Assembly (NCBI GenBank): GCA_017546455.1
Contig: JAFYWY010000055.1
Span: 1-64,000, forward strand
Length of the DNA stretch: 64,000 bases
Direction: 5' to 3'
From: Opitutales bacterium
GTDB taxonomy: Bacteria > Verrucomicrobiota > Verrucomicrobiia > Opitutales > UBA953
A program made the translations under genes and the position numbers. This document shows positions 56,112 to 64,000 of the stretch, in pieces (position 1 is the stretch's first letter; each line of letters starts with the position of its first letter). The notes beneath the pieces are model-generated. The model saw only the letters and a list, made by a program, of their open reading frames with translations. It was not told where the DNA came from and did not search any database.

Positions 56112-56696
56112 TTAGCCGAGCCATTCGGTACGCTCGGAGAGCGACGGAGCCTTTTTCCCGTAGTCCGGATCGGAAAGGCTGGCACGAATCTTCTTCGCGA
56201 GCTCGGGAACGGCTTCCGGCGTCACCTTTTCGTAGAGCAGGTGGTCAACCTGAACAATCGGTCCCGTACCGCAACAGGCGAGGCATTCGACGAATTCGAG
56301 CGTAACATTGCCGTCGGCGGACGTTTCTCCGCGCTTGCAGTCAAATTCCTTTTCGAAAGCTTCCATCGTCTTGTAGCTTCCGCGAAGCGCACAGGAAACC
56401 GTACGGCAAATCTTCACGTGGCGCTTACCGATGGGATTGAGACGGAACATCGGGTAGAAAGTGACGACTTCGTAAACATTGATCGGCTCGATTTCGAGCT
56501 TCGCGGCGATCCACTTCATCGCGGCGTCGGTGACATAGCCGAGTTCTTCCTGTGCGATGTGGAGCAACGGAAGCGTCGCGCTGCGCTTTTGCGGGTACTT
56601 GGCGACGATCTTATCCGCCTTTTCGAGCGTTTCCGCCTTCAATCCGGTCGCTTTCGCAAGCTCACAAATGCTCTGAGAACAAATATCGTTTTTCAT
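56112..56696 (-). CDS. nuoE: NuoE-like 24-kDa [2Fe-2S] subunit, not next to nuoF
   Basis: The 194-aa protein has the thioredoxin-like NuoE fold with 2Fe-2S ligands Cys97 and Cys102 (ICRTVSC) and Cys138 and Cys142 (ECLACCG). The N-terminal helical domain (LPLLHIAQEELGYVTDAAMK) is typical. Relatives serve in complex I or as HydC in electron-bifurcating hydrogenases. No nuoF, nuoG or hydrogenase gene is adjacent, so the partner is elsewhere. The start at 56696 is preferred; 180 further open bases upstream lack similarity. The A/T-rich 56697-56909 gap can hold its promoter. Confidence 0.92.
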   Translation of the reverse strand: MKNDICSQSICELAKATGLKAETLEKADKIVAKYPQKRSATLPLLHIAQEELGYVTDAAMKWIAAKLEIEPINVYEVVTFYPMFRLNPIGKRHVKICRTVSCALRGSYKTMEAFEKEFDCKRGETSADGNVTLEFVECLACCGTGPIVQVDHLLYEKVTPEAVPELAKKIRASLSDPDYGKKAPSLSERTEWLG

Positions 56697-56909
56697 GTCT
56701 GTAAAAATTGTTTTCTTAAACCTAACACGTTCCCGCCTAAAAGGCACGTTTTTTCCTCTCAAGGGAACGGAAACCGCCCGTATCTTTGCACCTCCATCTC
56801 CGTGAAAAATTCTAAAAGATCCTCTCACAGAGACACATACAGAGCCTCCCGCGCCGCTTGCTGTTTTTATTCCCAAACCTATTCCGTCGAAGAGCTTTAA
56901 ATCGGAAGC

Positions 56910-58421
56910 CTAAACGGAGCGGCGACAGGCCAGTAGAGAGAGCAATTCGCCGGCAACGGCCTTGTCGTCAAAGGGAAGCGTGACATCGGCAAACTCCTGG
57001 TACGTTTCATGGCCTTTGCCGGCGATGAGTACGACATCTCCCGCCTGAGCGGCTTCGAGGGCGAGTCCGATTGCCCGACGGCGATCGGGTTCGAAGAGAA
57101 TTTTTCCGGCATCAACGATTCCGCCACGCATATCGTCGAAAATCTGTTCGAGCGGTTCTTTTCTCGGGTTGTCGGAAGTGGCCCAAGCGAAATCGGCGAA
57201 ACGTTGAACGGCTTGCACCATCTTCGGGCGCTTTCCGCGGTCACGATTTCCGCCGCAACCGAACACGGCAAGCAAGCTGCCGGCAGTAATGCGTTTGAGC
57301 ATTCCGAGCGCATTTTCCAAAGCATCGTCGGTATGCGCGTAATCGACAAAAACCTCAAACGGGAACGGATTTCCGCCGACGCGTTCCATACGTCCGGCAA
57401 CTCCGCCAAAAGCTTTCAAGTCGGCAACGGCCTGCGTGAGATCGCCGTTTAGAGCGGCCACGATGGCAAGCGCGCACAGAACATTGCTCACGTTATAATT
57501 CCCGGGCAACGTCGTTTCCGCCTCCATACTGCCGCCGGGATAGTGTAGCGTGAAGCGGCTTCCGGAGGCGCCGAGCACAATGTTTTTGGCTTCAAAATCC
57601 GGAGCGTCGAGGCGTTTTTCGTTTTCCGTTCCGAAGGTAAACACTCGGGTCTGCGGAGCAATTTTCTCCCGCAGACGCAGGCCGTATACATCGTCGGCAT
57701 TCACAATCGCAGCCCGCGGGAAAGCCCCTTGAGAACCGTCGAACAAGCGCGATTTCACGGAAAAATAGCTCTCCATGTCGCCGTGATAATCCATGTGATC
57801 CTGCGTCAGATTCGTAAATGCGACGACATCGAACGGCAACGCATAAACCCGGTTCTGGCAGACGGCGTGCGAACTCACTTCCATCACGCAGCCCGCGCAG
57901 TCGCTGTCGCGCATCTCGGCAAGGAAACCCTGAACGTCCACGGCTTCGGGCGTCGTCTTGTAGGAAGGCATGCTACGCGCTCCCAATTCGTAGCGTACGG
58001 TACCGATGAGTCCCCAGGATTTATCTCCGCCGCATTGACGCATCATCAGGAAGCGCACAATCGAGCTCACGCTGGTCTTGCCGTTCGTGCCCGTGATCCC
58101 GACAAGTCGGAGTCGGCTCTGCGGATTGTCGTAAAACACGGAAGCGGCCTGAGCGGCGGCCTGAGCAACGTCGGGAACGACCACCTGCGTAACCGAGTCC
58201 GGAAGCGCCAAGCGTTCCCGTACGACAATCGCGCACGCCCCCTGCTTCAAAGCGTCTTCGGCGTAAACGGAACCGTGCGTACGCAGGCCGTCAAAGGCGA
58301 AAAACAAAGCGCCGGGGACAACACGACGGCTATCCGTGATCAAAGCCGAGGGACAAAGGGTTTTGTCTCCGAAGATAAGGGCTCCGGAAACCTTTTCGAA
58401 AAGCTCACTAATGTTTTTCAT
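56910..58421 (-). CDS. murE: UDP-MurNAc-L-Ala-D-Glu:meso-DAP ligase
   Basis: The 503-aa Mur ligase adds meso-diaminopimelate to the peptidoglycan precursor. ATP site GITGTNGKTSVSSI (about 108-121), EVSSHAV, the carbamylated-Lys region (MESYFSVKSRLF), FVDYAHTDDALENAL and the meso-DAP signature DNPRKEP (about residue 415). DNPR predicts a meso-DAP wall. The start at 58421 overlaps the ftsI end by 14 bp, so the longer frame to 58502 is not used. It is the last gene of the cluster; murF and mraY are absent here. Confidence 0.95.
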   Translation of the reverse strand: MKNISELFEKVSGALIFGDKTLCPSALITDSRRVVPGALFFAFDGLRTHGSVYAEDALKQGACAIVVRERLALPDSVTQVVVPDVAQAAAQAASVFYDNPQSRLRLVGITGTNGKTSVSSIVRFLMMRQCGGDKSWGLIGTVRYELGARSMPSYKTTPEAVDVQGFLAEMRDSDCAGCVMEVSSHAVCQNRVYALPFDVVAFTNLTQDHMDYHGDMESYFSVKSRLFDGSQGAFPRAAIVNADDVYGLRLREKIAPQTRVFTFGTENEKRLDAPDFEAKNIVLGASGSRFTLHYPGGSMEAETTLPGNYNVSNVLCALAIVAALNGDLTQAVADLKAFGGVAGRMERVGGNPFPFEVFVDYAHTDDALENALGMLKRITAGSLLAVFGCGGNRDRGKRPKMVQAVQRFADFAWATSDNPRKEPLEQIFDDMRGGIVDAGKILFEPDRRRAIGLALEAAQAGDVVLIAGKGHETYQEFADVTLPFDDKAVAGELLSLLACRRSV

Positions 58422-60228
58422 CGGACTCTGCGGGATGAATCGGTTTGATTTCCAATTGGCGAATTGCCTCCATGGCGACCTTTTTAAAAATAGGAGCCGC
58501 AACGCTGCCGCCGTAACCGGTAATGCCCTTGGGCTCGTCCACGACCACCGTAATAATTACCTTCGGATCGCTCGCGGGGAAAAAGCCGGAAAACGAACCG
58601 ACGTGGTGTCTGTTGGACGGCCTTCCGTTGACATATTTTCGGGACGTCCCCGTCTTTCCGGCCACTTCATAACCGGGAATCCGAGCCTGCTTGCCGGTGC
58701 CCTCCCGGCAAACGGCAGCCAGCATTTCCGCGACGCTTTTGGCGACGGCGGTCCTGACGACTCTCCCGCGGGAACGCGGCGAATACTCGACGAGCGTTCC
58801 GCCGTCTTCGTGGAGAATGCGCCCGACGAGCAGCGGTTCCCAGAAGACGCCGCCGTTTGCGATAACGCTCATCGCATTATGCGTCTGAAGCGGCGTGACG
58901 GTAATCCCGTGTCCGATCGGCATGCGCGTAATCGTGTATTTATCCCAGCCTTCGGGAAGCGGCTTGGCAGGGTCGCGCACTTTACCCGTGGCTTCCCCTT
59001 TTTCTCCGATAACCGAAATCAGATTCGTGCGCTGGCCGAAGCCGAATTTCAAAACAAAATTGTAAAACGCCTTTTCCCCGTTTTTTTCCGCAAAGCGCAT
59101 CCCTATTTGGGCCGATCCGCGATTGGAGGATTGCTTGACGATTTCGCGCACGCTGAGGTTGTTGCCCATCGTGTGGTCTTCGCCGGGCAATCCGCGCATC
59201 TGTCCGAAATACGGGGCCTTGGTCACCGTACAGTCGAAACGGCTTTCCGGCGTGATGACATTTTCCTCAAGCGCCATCGCCACGGTAAACGTCTTAAAAA
59301 CGGAACCGGGCTCATAAATATCCGTCACCGCACGGTTGCGCTGGTGCTCCATCGGAGCCTTCTCCGTATTGTAAAATTCGTTGAGATTGAAGGTCGGCCA
59401 ATTTGCCAAAGCCAGCAAACGCCCGCTTCCGGCTTCACTGGCGATAACGCAAATCGATTTCGGATTATATTTTTCCCCGAACTTGCGGCACTCCGCTTCG
59501 GCGATTCCCTGGATGCGCGCGTCAATCGTCAGCTCTACAGTGTTCCCGTTGCGCGCCGGCACTTCGCAGGAACGTCGGTAAATAAGCTCGCGTCCGCGCC
59601 GGTCGTGCGTCATCTCCGTCCAACCGTTTTCGCCGCGGAGAAAATTGTCCATCACCTTTTCAACGCCCATCGCAGGAACGCCTTCGTTGTTGACGTAACC
59701 GATGAGCTGGGCCGCCAACTCGCCTTTCGGATAACGGCGCACGAATTTTGCAATTCCGTAAACCGGTTTGACGGACGAGCGGACGATCTTCTGGCCTTTC
59801 TTAGTCACATGCGTCGGTTGCAAATCCATAATCGCCTGATGCACCTCGGATGAAACTTCCTTCTTCAAAACCGCCCAGCGGGTGTCCTTGGCCTCGTATT
59901 TTTTCCGCACGGTTTCTTCGGGCAATCCCAAAATCTTTGCGACCTGCGGGATCAGCTCCCAATCGCCGTCCGCCAGTTCGCTCGGGTCCACGCCAATGTC
60001 CCAGCATTTAAAATTGTAGGCGAGACTTTCGCCGCGCGAGTCCCGAATATCTCCCCGCATCGCGATTTCGAGTTTCCGCGAGTGCGTTTTTTCCTTGGCC
60101 TCCTTGATGTACTTTTCGGGGGCGATAAGCTGGAGCCAAGCCAAGCGGGCGACAACCGCCAGAAAACAAAAAACGATGCCGAAAACGACAAACCTAAAAC
60201 GCCCGTTCGATGCAATAACGTTGCGCAT
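58408..60228 (-). CDS. ftsI: Septal peptidoglycan transpeptidase FtsI (PBP3-type)
   Basis: The 606-aa class B penicillin-binding protein has an N-terminal helix (FVVFGIVFCFLAVVARLAWL), a dimerisation domain (IAMRGDIRDSRGESLA) and a transpeptidase with Ser309 in SVFK, SSN at 367-369 and KTGT at 525-528. It makes the septal cross-links. The start at 60228 leaves 7 bp after ftsL; the in-frame extension to 60288 overlaps ftsL and adds no homology. Position between ftsL and murE supports FtsI over other class B PBPs. Confidence 0.94.
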   Translation of the reverse strand: MRNVIASNGRFRFVVFGIVFCFLAVVARLAWLQLIAPEKYIKEAKEKTHSRKLEIAMRGDIRDSRGESLAYNFKCWDIGVDPSELADGDWELIPQVAKILGLPEETVRKKYEAKDTRWAVLKKEVSSEVHQAIMDLQPTHVTKKGQKIVRSSVKPVYGIAKFVRRYPKGELAAQLIGYVNNEGVPAMGVEKVMDNFLRGENGWTEMTHDRRGRELIYRRSCEVPARNGNTVELTIDARIQGIAEAECRKFGEKYNPKSICVIASEAGSGRLLALANWPTFNLNEFYNTEKAPMEHQRNRAVTDIYEPGSVFKTFTVAMALEENVITPESRFDCTVTKAPYFGQMRGLPGEDHTMGNNLSVREIVKQSSNRGSAQIGMRFAEKNGEKAFYNFVLKFGFGQRTNLISVIGEKGEATGKVRDPAKPLPEGWDKYTITRMPIGHGITVTPLQTHNAMSVIANGGVFWEPLLVGRILHEDGGTLVEYSPRSRGRVVRTAVAKSVAEMLAAVCREGTGKQARIPGYEVAGKTGTSRKYVNGRPSNRHHVGSFSGFFPASDPKVIITVVVDEPKGITGYGGSVAAPIFKKVAMEAIRQLEIKPIHPAESDEKH

Positions 60229-60235
60229 TCGAGGC

Positions 60236-60631
60236 CTACTGCCGTACCGAAGAAGAGGAAATTCCGAAATTATTCGATGCCAATTCAATTGCTTCCGCCC
60301 GCGGATTCGGATCCGCCAGGCTTTTTCCGTAAGGCACCTTCAGCGAACGCACGTGGATGACGTGCGCGCGGTCTGCGTCCTGAAATCCTCTGCGCTGCGC
60401 TTTTTCGCGCACGGTCGTCGCATTGCAGATGCTATCCCGATGCACGCGGGCTTCGGGGAGTTCCTTCGTTTCAAGAACCTTAATTCGGCTGTTCGTACGA
60501 CGCACGTCCGCATTGAGACTGTCGCGTTCACGCTGGACTGCAACAATCGTAAGCGAAGAAATCAGCGCCACGACAAACATCGCGGCAACGACGACTACCG
60601 AGAAAATATTCTTTTGAACGAAGGGCTGCAT
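60236..60631 (-). CDS. ftsL: FtsL-like division protein
   Basis: The 131-aa protein starts at ATG 60631 (a TTG is two codons upstream). One membrane helix (FSVVVVAAMFVVALISSLTI) is followed by a short coiled coil (VQRERDSLNADVRRTNSRIK) and a polar tail. Sequence similarity alone is weak, as for all FtsL. The identification rests on topology and on its place between rsmH and ftsI. Confidence 0.75.
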   Translation of the reverse strand: MQPFVQKNIFSVVVVAAMFVVALISSLTIVAVQRERDSLNADVRRTNSRIKVLETKELPEARVHRDSICNATTVREKAQRRGFQDADRAHVIHVRSLKVPYGKSLADPNPRAEAIELASNNFGISSSSVRQ

Positions 60632-60646
60632 AAACAAAGAGATAAA

Positions 60647-61570
60647 TTAAATTTTTTTTAGGGCTCGCAAACGCGAAGAGCGGGAACGCGGATTGGCCGC
60701 AATCTCACTCTCAGAGGGGCGCAAGGTTTTGTGCGTAATCAGTTCCGCACGACAGATGCGCTCGTCCTGGAGACGACTGTCAAAGCGATCGACCGGGCGA
60801 CCGCAGACTTCGTTGAAGAATCGTTTTACGATACGATCTTCGAGCGAGTGGAAGGAAATGACGGCAAGCACGCCGCCGACCTTCAACGCGGAGAACGCTT
60901 TAGGCAAAGCACTTTTGAGTTCTCCGAGTTCGTTGTTCACCGCAATGCGAATCCCCTGGAAGGAGCGCGTTGCCGGGTGAATTTTAACGCCGGGACGTTT
61001 GCCGATCTTCGATTCGATCAGCGCCGCGAGCTCCGTCGTCATTGAAAGTTTTCCGGTCCCGCGAGCCGCAATAATGGCATCGACGACGCTGCGCCAACGG
61101 GGCTCTTCGCCGAAATCGCGAATCGCTTCAACCAGCTCTTCACGCGAAGCCGTTTCCAAAAACTCGGCGGCGGGAATACCGCTGCGCGTATCCATACGCA
61201 TATCGGCAAACGCTTCCTTGCGGAAAGAAAAACCGCGGGACTCGTCGTCAAGCTGGAAGGAAGAAACGCCGATATCCATCAAAATTCCGTCAAACGGAGC
61301 TTCCTTAACTTCATCCAAACGGGAAAAACAAAATCCGTAAAAATGAAAACGGTCGCCGAAACTTTCCGCAAATTTTTCTGCACGAGGAAGTGCCGCCGGA
61401 TCACGGTCCATCGCCGACAAACTCACTCCGGCCGCCGCGCCTCGCTCGAGAATCGCACGCGAATGCCCACCGCCTCCGAAAGTACAGTCGAGAAAGCTCC
61501 CGCCCCGCTCCGGTGCTAATACCGCCAGCGTCTCTTCAAAGAGAACGGGAATGTGTTTTTCCTCAGACAT
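60647..61570 (-). CDS. rsmH: 16S rRNA (cytosine-N4) methyltransferase RsmH
   Basis: The 307-aa enzyme methylates C1402 in 16S rRNA. HIPVLFEETLAVLAP, the SAM motif FLDCTFGGGGHSRAIL, MDRDPAAL, ILMDIGVSSFQLDD, RSFQGIRIAVNNEL and ISFHSLEDRIVKRFF are family blocks, all intact. It follows mraZ by 87 bp and precedes ftsL, the standard cluster order. Confidence 0.96.
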   Translation of the reverse strand: MSEEKHIPVLFEETLAVLAPERGGSFLDCTFGGGGHSRAILERGAAAGVSLSAMDRDPAALPRAEKFAESFGDRFHFYGFCFSRLDEVKEAPFDGILMDIGVSSFQLDDESRGFSFRKEAFADMRMDTRSGIPAAEFLETASREELVEAIRDFGEEPRWRSVVDAIIAARGTGKLSMTTELAALIESKIGKRPGVKIHPATRSFQGIRIAVNNELGELKSALPKAFSALKVGGVLAVISFHSLEDRIVKRFFNEVCGRPVDRFDSRLQDERICRAELITHKTLRPSESEIAANPRSRSSRLRALKKI

Positions 61571-61657
61571 GCCTGTGAATTTGTGAATAAAATGTGGAGA
61601 GTGTAAATAAAGTTTAATTACATATTCACATCCTGCGAATAAGTTTGTGAATAAGCT

Positions 61658-62116
61658 TTAGAGTCCGAGTTGAGCCAGCGTCTCGAGGATGTTTTCCGGC
61701 GATCCCATCTTTGCATCTTCTTCCGCGAGTTTTTCCGGATTCCAAATATTAAATTTCTTAAATTCGCCCGTAAGCACGACATCGCCGCTGATTCCCGCGT
61801 GTGCGAGCAGGCGCGCATCCAAAGTAATGCGTCCGGCCTTGTCGCAACTGACCTGGCAGCTAAGACGACCGAGCATCATTAAAGCACGTTGCTTTTCGGG
61901 AGCGCTCAAGGTCGGCTGAGAAGCCGCTTCCATCAGTTTTTCCACCATCGACGGCGGATAAACCGTAATGCATCCGCTCGGGTTCGGGATGGCCAAATAC
62001 ACGGAACGCGCGTCGTCAGACGAAAAGCGCCAACCCGACGGAATCGTCAGGCGGTTCTTCGCGTCCAACTTATGCCGGAATTCTCCGACAAAGAACTGTG
62101 TATTTTCGATGGGCAT
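61658..62116 (-). CDS. mraZ: Transcriptional regulator MraZ
   Basis: The 152-aa AbrB-fold protein has two copies of the MraZ domain: FVGEFRHKLDAKNRLTIPSG and its DxxGR-type second half (SCQVSCDKAGRITLDARLLA). MraZ binds repeated TGGGN boxes in front of its own gene and represses the division cluster. Suitable 10-bp-spaced boxes are seen at 62161-62205. It heads the leftward mraZ-rsmH-ftsL-ftsI-murE run. Confidence 0.92.
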   Translation of the reverse strand: MPIENTQFFVGEFRHKLDAKNRLTIPSGWRFSSDDARSVYLAIPNPSGCITVYPPSMVEKLMEAASQPTLSAPEKQRALMMLGRLSCQVSCDKAGRITLDARLLAHAGISGDVVLTGEFKKFNIWNPEKLAEEDAKMGSPENILETLAQLGL

Positions 62117-62160
62117 GAAATTAATTTCTTCGGGATTGCCTCCCTATGCCAAACACTTTC

Positions 62161-62205
62161 CTCCATTTCGCCCCACCGGTCAACATTTTTCCCCGAATCT
62201 CCCCT
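62161..62205 (-). promoter_or_regulatory. MraZ-type operator: five pentamers at exact 10-bp spacing
   Basis: On the minus strand the pentamers AGGGG (62205), CGGGG (62195), TGTTG (62185, degenerate), TGGGG (62175) and TGGAG (62165) recur every 10 bp, 45-89 bp upstream of the mraZ ATG. MraZ is known to bind TGGGN repeats with 5-nt spacers. A TTGACC -35-like element (62184-62179) lies within. The rest of 62117-62379 has no gene. Confidence 0.6.
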
Positions 62206-62379
62206 AAAAACTTATTTACATTTTATTCACAACTTACAAACAAAGCACCACGAGTCAGCACTTCGCCACACCTCGGCAATCCCCAATCTCCAGGCTCGCG
62301 TTTCTTAATCCTCCATTCGTTCAATAATTGCTCGCCGACTCTCCGCAAATGCGTTTCAATAACAGGAAACATTTTGCCT

Positions 62380-63846
62380 ATGAACTACCTCTCTCTGGAC
62401 CTCGGCGCCGACAGCGGTCGCGTCATTCTCGGAACTCTCGAAAACGGGAAAATCACCCTCGAAGAAATCCATCGTTTTTATAACAAAGCCGTTCCCGTCA
62501 ACGGAACCCTGCGTTGGGACGTCATTCGTCTTTTTGACGAAATGAAGGCCGGCCTGAAAAAAGTCGCGGACCGCGGCATCCCCGTAAAAAGTATTTCAAC
62601 GGACTCCTGGGGCGTTGACTACGTGTTGCTCAAAGGCAACGAGCCGATGCTGACCGCGCCTTATCAATACCGCGACGCCCGCACCGACGGTTCTATTGAA
62701 CGCGTACGCGCGATTATTCCGGACGAAAAACTCTTTGCGGAATCCGGCATCATGTTCCTCGGCATCAATACGCTCTATCAATTGTTTGAAGACGCGCGCA
62801 CCCGCCCGGAAATCCTCGCCTCCGCAGAAGGCTTTCTCAACATCGGCGACTACTTCAACTGGCTCTTCTCCGGCGTCCCGGCCGCGGAAATTTCTCTCGC
62901 CAGTACAACGCAACTTTACAATCCGCGCACCAAGACCTGGTCTTACGAAACCGCCGATGCGCTCGGCATCCCGCGTAAGATCTTCCCGAACATCGTCCCG
63001 TCCGGCACAACCTTGGGCAAGCTCGTCCCCGCAATCGCCGAAGAAACGGGGCTCTCTCCGGAAACGGAAGTCGTCGCCTCCTGCTCGCACGACACGGGCG
63101 CAGCCGTCGCCGCCATTCCCGCGGACGCTTCCACGAGCTGGGCGTTCCTCTCTTGCGGCACCTGGTCGCTCATCGGCATTGAATCGCCGACGCCGTTTAT
63201 CAATGAAACGGTGCGCCAAGCCAATTACACCAACGAAGTCGGCTACGGCCACACGACGCGCTTCCTGAAAAACATCGTCGGCATGTGGATCCAGCAGGAA
63301 TCCATGCGTTACTGGAAAGCAAACGGCAACGATACACCCGCGCCCGAACTCGACAAGCTCGCCGCGCTGGAACCGGCACTGCGCTCGCACATCAATCCGG
63401 ACGACGCACGCTTCCTCAAGCCGAACGAAATGCCGCAAAAAATCGCGGATTTCTGCGCCGAAACCGGCCAGCCCGTCCCCGAAAACGTCGGACAAACCAT
63501 GCGTTGCATTCTGGAAAGTCTCGCCCTCGCCTACCGCAAGGCCTTGGACGATATTTCCGCACTCGCCGAAAAACCGATCGACACGCTCCACGTCGTCGGC
63601 GGCGGCTCCCGCTCGAAGCTCTTCATGCAGTTCATCGCCGACGCCACGGGACGCACGGTCGTCGCCGGCCCGGTTGAAGGCACGAGCTGCGGCAACGTCC
63701 TGATTCAGGCAGTCGCGGCAGGAGAACTCTCCGGCCTCGATGCCATCCGCGAAGTCGTCCGCAATTCCTTCGACGTCAAAACCTACGTTCCCGCGGCCGA
63801 CCGCAGCGCCTGGGAAGCTGCTTACGAAAAATTCAAAACACTCTAA
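62380..63846 (+). CDS. rhaB: Rhamnulokinase-family carbohydrate kinase
   Basis: The 488-aa FGGY kinase phosphorylates L-rhamnulose (family RhaB). MNYLSLDLGADSGRVILGTL is the RhaB-type phosphate-1 motif. STDSWGVDYVLL, ASCSHDTGAAVAAIP, SCGTWSLIGIE and HVVGGGSRSKLFMQFIADAT are further blocks. All catalytic residues appear intact (Asp in SHDTG). The start at 62380 excludes a non-homologous 78-codon extension. A FucU-type mutarotase is at 31114. It ends 9 bp before lpxD, so the two are probably co-transcribed. Confidence 0.9.
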   Translation: MNYLSLDLGADSGRVILGTLENGKITLEEIHRFYNKAVPVNGTLRWDVIRLFDEMKAGLKKVADRGIPVKSISTDSWGVDYVLLKGNEPMLTAPYQYRDARTDGSIERVRAIIPDEKLFAESGIMFLGINTLYQLFEDARTRPEILASAEGFLNIGDYFNWLFSGVPAAEISLASTTQLYNPRTKTWSYETADALGIPRKIFPNIVPSGTTLGKLVPAIAEETGLSPETEVVASCSHDTGAAVAAIPADASTSWAFLSCGTWSLIGIESPTPFINETVRQANYTNEVGYGHTTRFLKNIVGMWIQQESMRYWKANGNDTPAPELDKLAALEPALRSHINPDDARFLKPNEMPQKIADFCAETGQPVPENVGQTMRCILESLALAYRKALDDISALAEKPIDTLHVVGGGSRSKLFMQFIADATGRTVVAGPVEGTSCGNVLIQAVAAGELSGLDAIREVVRNSFDVKTYVPAADRSAWEAAYEKFKTL

Positions 63847-63855
63847 TTCACTGAC

Positions 63856-64000
63856 ATGGCTCTCGCATTTTCTCTTGAACAACTCTGCAACGTCATCGAC
63901 CCGATCAAGGTCGAAGGCTCGACAACGGCTCCGCTTTCCAATATCGGCGCTTTAGACTCAGCGAAGGAAGGCGATCTCGCATTCCTCGGCAACGAAAAAT
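63856..64000 (+). CDS. lpxD: UDP-3-O-acylglucosamine N-acyltransferase LpxD, N-terminal part; runs off the window
   Basis: ATG 63856 opens MALAFSLEQLCNVIDPIKVE followed by NIGALDSAKEGDLAFLGNEK, the uridine-binding N-terminal domain of LpxD, which adds the second acyl chain in lipid A synthesis. Only 48 codons are in the window. Its presence supports an LPS-bearing outer membrane. Confidence 0.88.
   Translation, partial: MALAFSLEQLCNVIDPIKVEGSTTAPLSNIGALDSAKEGDLAFLGNEK

Noticed and set aside
61573-61657. DnaA-box-like TTATTCACAA motifs between rsmH and mraZ, with another near 62218
   Set aside because: They differ from TTATCCACA at a key position, are few, and no dnaA/dnaN or AT-rich unwinding element is present; an origin is not supported.

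Overview
The window looks like a chromosomal segment of a diderm Verrucomicrobiota bacterium, most likely an anaerobic or gut-associated member of the Opitutae. The lineage call is inference from gene content. Diderm features are LpxD, GmhA/GmhB, an outer-membrane barrel protein and a bifunctional acyltransferase/acyl-ACP synthetase. Anaerobic features are a full-length pyruvate:ferredoxin oxidoreductase and a lone NuoE-like subunit. A giant beta-repeat protein ending in a PEP-CTERM sorting signal, and several secreted proteins of no recognised family, fit that phylum. No phage, integrase, transposase or CRISPR array was seen.

Layout. 1-8.5 kb: two leftward genes for secreted S6 (IgA1-protease/SPATE-type) serine proteases; the complete one (2538 aa) ends in PEP-CTERM instead of an autotransporter barrel. 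8.5-12.6 kb: a prepilin peptidase, then two secreted SUMF1-fold genes in repeat-rich DNA, with diverged C-terminal patches followed by an almost identical constant 3' end and hairpin. 12.6-21.2 kb: an ABCG-type transporter, PFOR, a thiC whose reading frame is broken, and an unrecognised translationally coupled gene pair. 21.3-29.6 kb: tRNA-Lys(CTT), hisS with a Cys/His-rich tail, a Tat-exported Gfo/Idh/MocA oxidoreductase, pdxA, glnS, an OMP and a CCA-adding enzyme. 29.6-37.1 kb: a Fic protein, fucU, fabF/acpP, a CLC chloride transporter, clpP-clpX. 37.1-47.1 kb: three genes of unknown function, aas, and a Bat-type operon (BatD-like, BatA, fused BatB/BatC). 47.1-56.1 kb: a possible structured RNA, tolB-like/ftsB/DUF167, gmhB, nth, an FKBP isomerase, a double-thioredoxin protein, a TPR protein and gmhA. 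56.1-64 kb: nuoE, then a short division/wall cluster (mraZ-rsmH-ftsL-ftsI-murE, leftward) with 10-bp-periodic MraZ-like boxes, and rightward rhaB and the start of lpxD.

How the genes fit together. Housekeeping genes dominate: tRNA charging and maturation, proteostasis (ClpXP, FKBP), wall and envelope synthesis, vitamin B1/B6. FucU and rhamnulokinase suggest deoxy-sugar use, as expected for a mucin or plant glycan niche. The unusual parts are secreted or surface-linked: the PEP-CTERM S6 proteases, the SUMF1 pair with its hypervariable patch, the Fic protein with a repeat linker, and the thioredoxin protein with a dead second domain. Most start codons lack a clear Shine-Dalgarno sequence, and many genes end in strong hairpin/T-run terminators, some built from copies of the frequent word GTTCCCG.
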